Shown here: positions 1 to 8,768 of the stretch, in pieces
Layout: each line of letters starts with the position of its first letter
Numbering within the stretch: the stretch's first letter is position 1
NCBI RefSeq assembly: GCF_001613205.1
Contig: NZ_BDBX01000047.1
Span: 1-45,342, forward strand
Length of the DNA stretch: 45,342 nt
Direction of reading: 5' to 3'
From: Nocardia sienata NBRC 100364
GTDB lineage: Bacteria > Actinomycetota > Actinomycetes > Mycobacteriales > Mycobacteriaceae
Program-made: the position numbers and the translations under genes
Notes under the pieces: generated by a model
Told to the model about the DNA's origin: nothing
The model's input: the letters and a program-made list of their open reading frames with translations, nothing else
Database searches by the model: none

Positions 1-130
1 CGAGCAAGCCCTCGCCTTCGCCTTCGCGAGGAAGCCCTCGCCTTCGCCTTCGCGAGGAAGCCCTCGCCTTCGCCTTCGCGAGGAAGCCCTCGCCCTCGCC
101 TTCGCGAGGAAGCCCTCGCCCTCCCTCTGC
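1..130. repeat. 26-bp tandem repeat, about 5 copies
   Basis: Five head-to-tail units start at 1, 27, 53, 79 and 105. The unit reads CGAGGAAGCCCTCG followed by CCTTCGCCTTCG. The first three are nearly identical and the last two carry C/T changes; the array decays after about 125. Each unit can fold as GCGAGG/CCTCGC around an AAGC loop. The 26-base period is not a multiple of three, so it does not encode a protein repeat. The array may continue left of the window. The rest of the stretch up to rsmI (131-309) holds one short hairpin and a possible promoter. Confidence 0.9.
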
Positions 131-174
131 CGGTGAGCTCGCATGTAAAGCGAATGACACGGCCCGCCTGGGAA

Positions 175-195
175 GGCGCCGTATGCATCGGCGCC
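175..195. other. Short perfect hairpin, GGCGCCG / CGGCGCC
   Basis: Seven-base perfect inverted repeat around the loop TATGCAT. It lies between the tandem repeat and rsmI. It could end a transcript entering from the left, but no T-run follows, so its role is unclear. Confidence 0.4.
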
Positions 196-261
196 GCCCG
201 ACGCCCAGGATGGGTACCGCCTCGATCACCGGCCCTCGAGGCTGGGCGCCGAGAGCACAAC

Positions 262-267
262 TAGGCT
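262..267 (+). promoter_or_regulatory. Possible -10 element of rsmI
   Basis: TAGGCT fits the actinobacterial TAnnnT -10 pattern and lies 42 bases before the rsmI start. No clear -35 element is visible. The same hexamer recurs before ispE and the ABC-F gene. Confidence 0.35.
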
Positions 268-309
268 GCCCACATCGACAGGTTCGGACCGGCCGGGCCG
301 GGCAGGAGC

Positions 310-1158
310 GTGGTGACCGAGGGTGGGCTGATCTTGGCGGCGACACCGCTGGGGGCGATCGGGGACGCGTCGCCGCGGTTGCGGGAGGCGCTCGGCAGCG
401 CCGATATCGTGGCCGCGGAGGACACCCGGCGGACGCGGTCGCTGGCGGAGGCGCTCGGGGTGGAGATCCGGGGGCGGGTGGTCAGTTTCTACGATCACGT
501 CGAACAGGCGAGGGTTCCGGCGCTGTTGACCGAGATCGCGGACGGCCGGACCGTGCTGCTGGTGACCGACGCCGGTATGCCGTCGGTGAGCGACCCCGGC
601 TACCGGCTGGTGGCGGCCTGTGCCGAACGCGGGTTGCCGGTGACCTGTCTGCCCGGGCCCTCCGCGGTGACGACGGCGCTGGCGCTGTCGGCGCTGCCGG
701 TGGACCGGTTCTGTTTCGACGGTTTCGCACCCCGCAAGCCGGGCCGGCGCAAGGAGTGGCTGGGCACGCTGGTGGGGGAGAAACGGGCGTGTGTCTTCTT
801 CGAGGCGCCGCACCGGTTGGCGGACTGTCTGGCCGACGCGGTCGAGGTGCTGGGCGGGGACCGCCGTGCCGCCGTGTGCCGGGAACTCACCAAGACTTAT
901 GAGGAAGTCGTCCGCGGCACGCTTGCCGAACTCGCCGAGTGGGCGGTGGACGGGGCGCGCGGCGAGATCACCGTGGTGCTCGCGGGCGCCGAGGCCACCG
1001 TGGTCGATCCAGAAGACCTGGTGGCGCAGGTGGAGGAGCGCGCCGCGGCGGGGCTGCGTCTCAAGGACGCGAGCGCGGAGATCGCCGAGGTCGCCGGGGT
1101 TTCCCGGCGGGAACTCTACGATGCCGTGCTGGCCGCCCGCCGCGCCGCGGTGGACTGA
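310..1158 (+). CDS. rsmI: 16S rRNA (cytidine1402-2'-O)-methyltransferase
   Basis: RsmI uses SAM to methylate the ribose of C1402 in the decoding centre of 16S rRNA. The 282-residue product has the family's tetrapyrrole-methylase-like fold: an N-terminal ILAATPLGAIGD strand-loop, AEDTRRTRSLAEAL at about residues 36-49, the glycine-rich LVTDAGMPSVSDPGYRL near 83, and CLPGPSAVTTAL near 112. A GTG start at 310 is chosen; a second GTG at 313 is equally possible because AGGAG at 304-308 lies very close. It converges on metG with 12 bases between stops. It is an orthologue candidate of Rv1003 and opens the conserved block. Confidence 0.95.
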   Translation: MVTEGGLILAATPLGAIGDASPRLREALGSADIVAAEDTRRTRSLAEALGVEIRGRVVSFYDHVEQARVPALLTEIADGRTVLLVTDAGMPSVSDPGYRLVAACAERGLPVTCLPGPSAVTTALALSALPVDRFCFDGFAPRKPGRRKEWLGTLVGEKRACVFFEAPHRLADCLADAVEVLGGDRRAAVCRELTKTYEEVVRGTLAELAEWAVDGARGEITVVLAGAEATVVDPEDLVAQVEERAAAGLRLKDASAEIAEVAGVSRRELYDAVLAARRAAVD

Positions 1159-1170
1159 TCGGGCGCTGGA

Positions 1171-2736
1171 TCAGTCCTCGGTTTTCGGCTCCACATAGCG
1201 CGGGAACACCGGTTCGGGAGCCGGGAGCGCGATACCGGGTACCAGCGGGGTGGCGAGCGCGGCGAAATCGCGGTCCTGCTGGGCGAGCAGGTCCAGGATC
1301 CGCGCGGCCGAGCCGGGCAGGACCGGCTGGACCAGGATCGCCACGATCCGGACCACCTCGAGGGTGACGTAGAGGACCGTCGCCATCCGGGCGAGGTCTT
1401 CCTCGGTGCCCGATTTGCGCAGCGCCCAGGGCGCCTGGGCGCTGAAGTACCGGTTGGTCTCGCCGAGGGTCAGCCAGATCTGCTCGAGTGCCAGATGCAT
1501 CTGCTGGACATCGAATTCGGCCCGGCAGCGTTCCAGTAGTCCGTTCGCGCGGTCGAGCAACGCCCGATCCTCGGCGGTGAACTCGCCCGGGGTGGGGACG
1601 GCCGCTCCGCAGTTCTTGGCGACCATGGTCAGGCTGCGCTGCACCAGGTTGCCGAATTCGTTGGCCAGGTCGGCATTGATCCGGGAGACGATCGCCTCGT
1701 GGCTGTAGCTGCCGTCCTGGCCGTAGGAGATCTCGCGCAGCAGGAAGAAGCGCACCGCGTCCAGACCGTAGGTGTCGACGAGATCCAGCGGGTCGACCAC
1801 ATTGCCGACCGATTTCGACATCTTCTCGCCCTTGTTGTACAGGAAGCCGTGCACGAAGACCCGGCGCGGCAGTTCGATCCCCGCCGACATCAGGAACGCC
1901 GGCCAGTACACGGTGTGGAAGCGGGTGATGTCTTTGCCGATGATGTGCACATCGGCGGGCCAGAACTTCTGAAACGCGGCCGACTCCGTATCCGGGAAGC
2001 CCGCGCCGGTGAGGTAGTTGGTGAGCGCGTCCACCCAGACGTACATCACGTGGTCGGGGTGGCCGGGGACCGGTATGCCCCAGTCGAAGGTGGTCCGGGA
2101 GATCGACAGGTCCTTGAGACCGGCTTTGACGTAGCTCACGATCTCGTTGCGCCGGGTGGCCGGGGCGATGAACTCGGGATGCTCGTCGTAGAGGGCGAGC
2201 AGTTTGTCCTGGTAGGCCGAGAGCCGGAAGAAGAAGTTGGACTCCTCGGTCCAGGTGACCGGAGTTCTCGTATCGGTGGAGATACGGCTGCCGTCGTCGA
2301 GCAGCGTGGTCTCCTCCTCGGTGTAGAACGCCTCGTCGCGCACCGAGTACCAGCCCGAGTAGTTGTCGAGGTAGATATCGCCGTTGTCCAGCATCCGCTG
2401 CCAGATGGCCGCGCTGGCGAGCTGGTGGTCGGCGTCGGTGGTGCGGATGAACCGGTCGTAGGAGACGTCGAGGGCCTTGTCCATCCGCTCGAACACATCG
2501 GAGTTGCGGGCGGCCAGCTCCTCCACCGCGATGTTCTCGGCGGCGGCGGTCTGCTGCATCTTCTGACCGTGCTCGTCGGTTCCGGTCATGAAGAACACCT
2601 CGTACCCGTCGAGCCGCTTGAACCGGGCGAGCGCGTCCGAGGAGATGTACTCGTAGGCGTGCCCGATATGCGGCGCACCGTTGGGGTACGCGATGGCCGT
2701 GGTGAGGTAGAAGGCGGGACGATCGACTGCGCTCAT
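1171..2736 (-). CDS. metG: Methionyl-tRNA synthetase
   Basis: Class I aminoacyl-tRNA synthetase that charges tRNA-Met in the cytoplasm. The 521-residue product shows the HIGH signature (PHIGHAYEYISSDALARFKR, residues about 21-40), TGTDEHGQKM near 51, and the KMSKS loop as GEKMSKSVGN near 300. The length equals the short mycobacterial MetS type and there is no C-terminal tRNA-binding extension. ATG at 2736 starts the conserved MSAVDRPAFYLTTAIAYPNG; the open frame further upstream is not needed. It is divergent from tatD across 279 bases (2737-3015), in which I see no clear operator or RNA. Confidence 0.97.
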   Translation of the reverse strand: MSAVDRPAFYLTTAIAYPNGAPHIGHAYEYISSDALARFKRLDGYEVFFMTGTDEHGQKMQQTAAAENIAVEELAARNSDVFERMDKALDVSYDRFIRTTDADHQLASAAIWQRMLDNGDIYLDNYSGWYSVRDEAFYTEEETTLLDDGSRISTDTRTPVTWTEESNFFFRLSAYQDKLLALYDEHPEFIAPATRRNEIVSYVKAGLKDLSISRTTFDWGIPVPGHPDHVMYVWVDALTNYLTGAGFPDTESAAFQKFWPADVHIIGKDITRFHTVYWPAFLMSAGIELPRRVFVHGFLYNKGEKMSKSVGNVVDPLDLVDTYGLDAVRFFLLREISYGQDGSYSHEAIVSRINADLANEFGNLVQRSLTMVAKNCGAAVPTPGEFTAEDRALLDRANGLLERCRAEFDVQQMHLALEQIWLTLGETNRYFSAQAPWALRKSGTEEDLARMATVLYVTLEVVRIVAILVQPVLPGSAARILDLLAQQDRDFAALATPLVPGIALPAPEPVFPRYVEPKTED

Positions 2737-3015
2737 GGTGTCCTGATTCCACCATGCGGACCGCAGTGAAGCCGACTCGACTGCGTGTTCATGCCATCAG
2801 AGGGTACTGGCAGGGCTCTACGGGCCGCGCTCGAATCCGGCGGTGATTGCTTTCGCACGGTCGTCACCGCGGTGCGTGGTGCTCTCCGGGCGGCCGGACG
2901 GGGTCTCTACTGTGGTGCCCGTGCCTCTTCTCAGTCGTGTGCGTGAATCCCGCCCCGCCCGCGCGGCGGGCCCTGTCCTGCGTTATCGCCCGCTTCGGCG
3001 ACCGGTCGCGAACCG

Positions 3016-3852
3016 GTGAGCGCGAAGCGTCCCGCGCCGCCGCTGCCAGAACCGCTGATGCCGCTGGTCGACGCGCATACCCATCTGGACGCCTGCGGTG
3101 CCACCGACGCCGCGTCGGTGGCGGAGATGGTGGACCGGGCGGCGACGGTGGGTGTCGGCCGGGTGGTGACCGTCGCCGACGATCTGGACGCCGCCCGCTG
3201 GGCGGTCCGCGCCGCGAACTGGGACGACCGGGTGTACGCCGCGGTCGCGCTGCACCCGACCCGGGCGAACGCGCTCGACGACGCGGCGCGGACCGAACTG
3301 GAGAAGCTGGCCGCCGATCCGCGGGTGGTGGCGGTCGGGGAGACCGGGCTGGACTACTACTGGCCGGGCAAACTGGAGGGGTGCGCGGATGTCGAAACCC
3401 AGATCGAGGGTTTCCGCTGGCATATCGATCTGGCGAAACGCGTCGGTAAACCGCTGATGATCCACAACCGGGAAGCCGATCACGACCTGCTGACCGTGCT
3501 GCTCGACGAGGGCGCCCCGGAGACGGTGATCTTCCACTGCTTCTCCTCGGACGCGAATATGGCGGTGTCGTGTGTGGCCGAGGGTTATGTCCTGAGTTTC
3601 TCGGGGACGGCGAGTTTCAAGAACGCGCACGAATTGCGGGAGGCGGTGCGGGTGGTGCCCGATGAGCAGTTGCTCTTCGAGACCGACGCGCCGTATCTGA
3701 CCCCGCATCCGTACCGGGGCGCGCCGAACGAGCCGTACTGCCTGCCGTACACCGTGCGCGCGGTGGCCGAGATTCGTGGTCAGGACCCGGGCGAACTGGC
3801 CGAGACGAGCACTGCGAACGCGCGCCGCATCTATCGATTCGGACGCGGCTGA
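3016..3852 (+). CDS. tatD: TatD family metal-dependent deoxyribonuclease
   Basis: Amidohydrolase-fold hydrolase of the TatD/YcfH family, cytoplasmic and metal dependent, linked in other bacteria to 3'-5' DNA processing and repair. The 278-residue protein shows the metal-binding DAHTHLD near residue 17, VGETGLDYYW near 111, HNREADHD near 154, IFHCFSSD near 175 and the late FETDAPYLTP near 224, all hallmark positions. GTG at 3016 is the assigned start; an internal ATG (MPLVDAHTHLD) is an alternative. In mycobacteria tatD sits directly before rpfB and rsmA, as here. Confidence 0.93.
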   Translation: MSAKRPAPPLPEPLMPLVDAHTHLDACGATDAASVAEMVDRAATVGVGRVVTVADDLDAARWAVRAANWDDRVYAAVALHPTRANALDDAARTELEKLAADPRVVAVGETGLDYYWPGKLEGCADVETQIEGFRWHIDLAKRVGKPLMIHNREADHDLLTVLLDEGAPETVIFHCFSSDANMAVSCVAEGYVLSFSGTASFKNAHELREAVRVVPDEQLLFETDAPYLTPHPYRGAPNEPYCLPYTVRAVAEIRGQDPGELAETSTANARRIYRFGRG

Positions 3853-3867
3853 GCCTTATTGATCTCT

Positions 3868-3883
3868 AGTGATCTGAATCACA
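3868..3883. promoter_or_regulatory. CRP/FNR-type palindromic site
   Basis: AGTGATCTGAATCACA has the GTGA-N6-TCAC architecture of Crp/Fnr-family operators, with one mismatch to the TGTGA-N6-TCACA consensus. It lies in the gap between tatD and the rpfB-like stub, about 115 bases before that start. A CRP regulator is known to control rpfA in M. tuberculosis, so a resuscitation-factor link is plausible but inferred. Confidence 0.55.
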
Positions 3884-3997
3884 AATTGCCTCGCCGGGAT
3901 TTCGTCTACCTGGGGTGCGGGGGTCTACCGGAGATGTGAAGGATCGGCGGGTCGGTTCGCGGCGGTTGTGGGGGGCCACCGGCTTCGTTATCGTCTC

Positions 3998-4186
3998 GTG
4001 ACCGTGTCACCCTTTGCGAGGATCAACTCCTCACGTTCGCCCCTGCTGTACCTGGTCATCGCCGCAGTGCTGATGGCCTTGATCGCCGGCGCCGGTGCGG
4101 CCATCGCCACCCACGACTCCAGTGGCGAGCGGGCGCATTCCGCCCCGGTGGACGTGTCGTACTCGCCGGTGCTCGACGCGGCCTGA
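3998..4186 (+). CDS. RpfB-like N-terminal membrane stub (rpfB remnant or miniature)
   Basis: A 62-residue protein at the exact locus of rpfB (tatD-rpfB-rsmA). It has a short basic head with NSSRSPLLYLV, one hydrophobic helix (about residues 14-34, LLYLVIAAVLMALIAGAGAA), then about 28 polar residues to the stop. SRSPLLY followed by a membrane anchor recalls the start of actinobacterial RpfB. The DUF348 repeats, G5 domain and lytic Rpf domain (normally a further 300 or so residues) are absent, and only 48 bases separate the stop from rsmA. GTG at 3998 or 4004 may start it; TATCGT at 3989-3994 could be a -10 for a leaderless message. It may be a decayed rpfB or a functional small membrane protein. 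Confidence 0.55.
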   Translation: MTVSPFARINSSRSPLLYLVIAAVLMALIAGAGAAIATHDSSGERAHSAPVDVSYSPVLDAA

Positions 4187-4222
4187 GCTTCCCGCCGCAT
4201 TCGGCGGCCGCATCCGGGTTGG

Positions 4223-4228
4223 TAGGTT
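4223..4228 (+). promoter_or_regulatory. Putative leaderless promoter -10 of rsmA
   Basis: TAGGTT fits TAnnnT and ends six bases before the GTG start of rsmA at 4235, so transcription would begin at or next to the start codon. There is no Shine-Dalgarno sequence in this short space, which agrees with a leaderless message. Confidence 0.45.
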
Positions 4229-4234
4229 CTCCCG

Positions 4235-5116
4235 GTGTCCGATGCCGAGATGATGGTGCGTGGTCAGGCCGAACTGCTGGGTCCCGCGCAGGTGCGCGAA
4301 CTGGCGGAGCGGCTGGGTGTGCGCCCGACCAAACAGCTCGGCCAGAACTTCGTGCACGACGCCAACACTGTGCGGCGCATCGTGACCGCGGCCGGTGTCG
4401 GGCGGGCGGATACCGTGCTGGAGGTCGGGCCCGGCCTCGGCTCCCTGACCTTGGCGCTACTGGACGTGGTGGACACCGTCCTCGCGGTGGAGATCGACCC
4501 GGTGCTGGCCGGGCAACTGCCCGCGACGGTGCGCGAGCGGGCGGCCGCGCTGGCCGGACGGCTGACCGTGATCCCGGGTGACGCATTGCGGATCGGGTCG
4601 GCGGCGCTGGCGGCGGCGCCGACCGCGCTGGTCGCCAATCTGCCCTACAACGTGGCCGTGCCGGTGCTGCTGCACCTGCTCGCCGAGTTCCCGAGTATCG
4701 CCACCACGCTGGTGATGGTGCAGGCCGAGGTGGCCGACCGGCTCGCCGCGAAACCGGGCAGCCGGGTGTACGGGGTGCCCAGTGTGAAGGCGGGGTTCTA
4801 CGGGACCGTGCGCAAAGCCGGCGCGGTGGGCCGTCAGGTGTTCTGGCCCGTGCCGCAGGTGGAATCGGGTCTGGTGCGCATCGATCGGTTCACCGAATCG
4901 CCCTGGCCGGTCGACGAGGCGCATCGGCGCCGCGTGTTCGAGGTGGTCGATATGGCGTTCGCGCAGCGCCGTAAAACGCTGCGCGCCGCGCTGGCGGGGT
5001 GGGCGGGCGGCCCCGCGGAAGCCGAGCGGCGGCTGCTCGCCGCCGGGATCGCACCGACTGCCCGCGGGGAAACCCTGGATACCGCGGCGTTCGTTCGCCT
5101 CGCCGCGCAATCCTGA
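4235..5116 (+). CDS. rsmA: 16S rRNA (adenine1518/1519-N6)-dimethyltransferase KsgA
   Basis: Dimethylates A1518 and A1519 near the 3' end of 16S rRNA during late 30S assembly; loss usually gives kasugamycin resistance. The 293-residue product carries KQLGQNFVHD (about residues 34-43), the SAM-binding VLEVGPGLGSLT near 62, an acidic VEIDPVL near 85, and the catalytic NLPYNVAVP motif (N-L-P-Y) near 134. The C-terminal helical domain ends with AQRRKTLRAAL and a short tail. GTG at 4235 is chosen. It follows the rpfB stub and converges on copZ with 28 bases between stops. Confidence 0.96.
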   Translation: MSDAEMMVRGQAELLGPAQVRELAERLGVRPTKQLGQNFVHDANTVRRIVTAAGVGRADTVLEVGPGLGSLTLALLDVVDTVLAVEIDPVLAGQLPATVRERAAALAGRLTVIPGDALRIGSAALAAAPTALVANLPYNVAVPVLLHLLAEFPSIATTLVMVQAEVADRLAAKPGSRVYGVPSVKAGFYGTVRKAGAVGRQVFWPVPQVESGLVRIDRFTESPWPVDEAHRRRVFEVVDMAFAQRRKTLRAALAGWAGGPAEAERRLLAAGIAPTARGETLDTAAFVRLAAQS

Positions 5117-5144
5117 CCCGTTCGGATCGAACCGCTCGCCCCCG

Positions 5145-5354
5145 CTACCGGGCGATCTCGTAACCCGCTTCGTCCACCGCCGCGGCGATATCGGCGTCGG
5201 CGATGGGCGCGTTGCCCTCCACGACGACCCGGCCGGACGCGAGGTCCACGTCGACGCCGGTGACACCGTCGATCTTGCCGATCTCGGTCTGTACCGACTG
5301 GACGCAGTGCCCGCAGGTCATACCGGTGACGGTGTAGGTGCTGGTCGTGGCCAT
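5145..5354 (-). CDS. copZ: Copper chaperone, heavy-metal-associated (HMA) domain
   Basis: A 69-residue single HMA domain that binds Cu(I) and passes it to a P-type ATPase or sensor in the cytoplasm. The metal site is MTCGHC (M13-T-C15-G-H-C18), within a typical beta-alpha-beta-beta-alpha-beta pattern. ATG at 5354 is preceded by GGAG at good spacing. No copper ATPase or csoR gene lies next to it, so the gene is an orphan here. A perfect GC-rich palindrome lies about 50 bases upstream and suggests copper control by a CsoR regulator encoded elsewhere. Confidence 0.93.
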   Translation of the reverse strand: MATTSTYTVTGMTCGHCVQSVQTEIGKIDGVTGVDVDLASGRVVVEGNAPIADADIAAAVDEAGYEIAR

Positions 5355-5403
5355 GGCATCTCCTTCGTGCTCGTTTCCGCTCGGGAAGTCCCGCCGTCGA
5401 ATA

Positions 5404-5418
5404 TACCCCCCGGGGGTA
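5404..5418. promoter_or_regulatory. CsoR-type copper operator
   Basis: TACCCCCCGGGGGTA is an odd-centred perfect palindrome upstream of copZ. It matches the T-A-C5..G5-T-A form recognised by CsoR/RcnR-family copper repressors. It lies in the 323-base gap between copZ and ispE; the rest of that gap holds the ispE promoter repeat and a degenerate second copy of it. Confidence 0.8.
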
Positions 5419-5600
5419 GTTGTGGCAATGGTGTGTCGCCCACCCCACCCTCCTGATCCGGCTCGCCCTGCCCGTCCCGGACCTGATCCGCGGCGGTGCG
5501 GGGCTTCAAGACGCCTCGGCCGGGGACCACCGGCGGGCGTAGCTCCGCCGGCGCTGCGGCCGTGCGCGACGGGCTTCGCGCGACTGCACCTGTCAGCCGT

Positions 5601-5670
5601 ACCCGGCGCATTCGCCGCGGGCCGTGCGCGGGCTATCGATGCGCTTCGCCCAGCTGTGCCTATTAGGCTG
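5601..5670 (+). repeat. 70-bp intergenic repeat, copy before ispE
   Basis: This element begins ACCCGGCGCATTCGC, runs through a GCCGTGCGCGGGC core and ends GTGCCTATTAGGCTG. The same order of blocks and the same 3' end occur at 6831-6900 before the ABC-F gene. A more decayed copy seems to lie immediately upstream (about 5535-5600). The terminal GCCTATTAGGC is an inverted repeat and contains TAGGCT. Confidence 0.75.
5664..5669 (+). promoter_or_regulatory. Putative leaderless promoter -10 of ispE, inside a repeat
   Basis: TAGGCT (TAnnnT) ends eight bases before GTG at 5678. No Shine-Dalgarno is visible between them, so a leaderless mRNA is likely. The hexamer is part of the 70-bp repeat. Confidence 0.45.
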
Positions 5671-5677
5671 GGTCATC

Positions 5678-6646
5678 GTGCTGTCCGTTGTGCCCAGCCC
5701 CGTCACCGTGCGGGCTCCTTCGAAGGTGAACCTCCATCTGGGAGTAGGTGACCTGCGCGCCGACGGCTACCACGAGCTCACCACCGTGTTCCAGGCCCTG
5801 TCGCTCGCCGACGACCTGGAGATCACTCCCGCGAACTCGCTCACCCTGCGGGTCACCGGGGAGGGTGCGGCCGAAGTGCCCACCGACCGGACGAATCTGG
5901 TGTGGAAGGCCGCGGTCCGGCTCGCGCAGGTAGCCGGACGCGCGCCGCTGGTGGAGATCGCCATCGACAAGGGCATCCCGGTCGCCGGCGGAATGGCCGG
6001 CGGCAGCGCTGACGCGGCCGCCGCGCTGGTCGGCCTGAACGAGCTGTGGGAACTCGGCATGAACCGGGACGAACTCGCCGCGGTAGGTGCCGAACTGGGC
6101 AGCGATGTGCCCTTCGCCCTGCACGGCGGCACCGCGCTGGGTACCGGGCGGGGGGAACGCCTTCTTCCGGTACTGTCCCGCAACGCCTTCCACTGGGTGC
6201 TGGCGCTGGCCAAGGGCGGGCTGTCCACACCGGAGGTGTTCACCGAACTCGACCGGCTGCGGGTCCAGGGCGCACCGCCCCGGCTCGGCGAACCCCAGGA
6301 GATCATGCAGGCGCTGGCCTCCGGCGACGCGCACCAGCTCGCGCCACTGCTCGGCAACGATCTGCAGGCCGCCGCGGTCTCGCTGCGTCCCGAGCTGCGC
6401 CGCACGCTGCGGGCGGGCGTCGAGGTCGGCGCCCTGGCCGGACTGATCTCCGGCTCCGGCCCGACCTGCGCGTTCCTCTGCGAATCGGCGGAATCGGCGG
6501 TGGCGGTCGCGGCGGAACTGTCCGGCGCGGGGGTGGCTCGCAGCGTACGCACGGCCAGCGGCCCGGTACCCGGCGCCCGGGTGATCGGCCACGAGGAACC
6601 GCACCCGCCGGCGCCCGAACACGGGCCGGGCCCACGCCGCGCCTGA
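5678..6646 (+). CDS. ispE: 4-diphosphocytidyl-2-C-methyl-D-erythritol kinase
   Basis: Fourth-step kinase of the MEP isoprenoid pathway: ATP-dependent phosphorylation of CDP-ME to CDP-MEP in the cytoplasm. The GHMP fold is clear: VRAPSKVNLHLGVG at the N-terminus, the ATP loop PVAGGMAGGSADAAAAL near residue 93, and the C-terminal LISGSGPTCAFLCES near 251. The open frame extends upstream to 5624, but those codons are the 3' end of the intergenic repeat, so GTG 5678 (322 residues) is preferred; GTG 5690 is possible. It follows rsmA in mycobacteria too; here copZ intervenes on the other strand. Confidence 0.95.
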   Translation: MLSVVPSPVTVRAPSKVNLHLGVGDLRADGYHELTTVFQALSLADDLEITPANSLTLRVTGEGAAEVPTDRTNLVWKAAVRLAQVAGRAPLVEIAIDKGIPVAGGMAGGSADAAAALVGLNELWELGMNRDELAAVGAELGSDVPFALHGGTALGTGRGERLLPVLSRNAFHWVLALAKGGLSTPEVFTELDRLRVQGAPPRLGEPQEIMQALASGDAHQLAPLLGNDLQAAAVSLRPELRRTLRAGVEVGALAGLISGSGPTCAFLCESAESAVAVAAELSGAGVARSVRTASGPVPGARVIGHEEPHPPAPEHGPGPRRA

Positions 6647-6696
6647 TCGCCGGACCCCGGGGCCGCTGCCGGGCACCCCTCCCGGCGGTTCGATAG

Positions 6697-6763
6697 GTGC
6701 CTCCGCATCCGCTCCGGCCATGCGTGAAAGCAGTGGGACCACGCCGAAAGATGCCCATTCGGC
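6697..6763 (+). repeat. Intergenic repeat, diverged copy 1 before the ABC-F gene
   Basis: Most diverged of three head-to-tail units in the 301-base gap between ispE and the ABC-F gene. It shares CCGCATCCG, a TGCGTG core and a terminal GATGCCCATTCGGC that aligns with GTGCCTATTAGGC of the better copies. Confidence 0.5.
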
Positions 6764-6830
6764 GTACCTTCGCATCCGCCCGGCCGTGCGTGGGCTGTGG
6801 ATCGGCTACGCCCGGCAGCGCCTATCGGGC
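6764..6830 (+). repeat. Intergenic repeat, copy 2 before the ABC-F gene
   Basis: Middle unit, with CCGTGCGTGGGCTGTGGATC and a terminal GCGCCTATCGGGC. It differs from the third unit mainly by substitutions and small gaps. The terminal inverted repeat keeps its arms but loses the TAGGCT hexamer. Confidence 0.65.
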
Positions 6831-6900
6831 GCACCCGGCCTTCGCTCCGGGCGTGCGTGGGTTGCGGATGAGCCGCGACCAGCAGTGCCTATTAGGCTGA
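6831..6900 (+). repeat. Intergenic repeat, copy 3 with promoter-like end
   Basis: Begins GCACCCGGCC, has GGGCGTGCGTGGGTTGCGGA in the middle and ends GTGCCTATTAGGCTGA, the same end as the unit before ispE. TAGGCT at 6893-6898 could be the -10 for the ABC-F gene, with a leader of about 42 bases. Confidence 0.75.
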
Positions 6901-6947
6901 TCTGGGCCCCGTAGAGGCGTGGCCGGCAGCCGGAGGCGGAAGGATCC

Positions 6948-8756
<1,809 letters not shown>

Positions 8757-8768
8757 GCGACCCGGTGT

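Noticed and set aside
1..130. CRISPR array
   Set aside because: Units are directly abutted with no unique spacers, and no cas genes are present.
1061..2769. Long ORFs on both strands over metG
   Set aside because: High GC leaves shadow frames open. Only the 1171-2736 frame shows family motifs; the others are Arg/Pro/Gly-rich.
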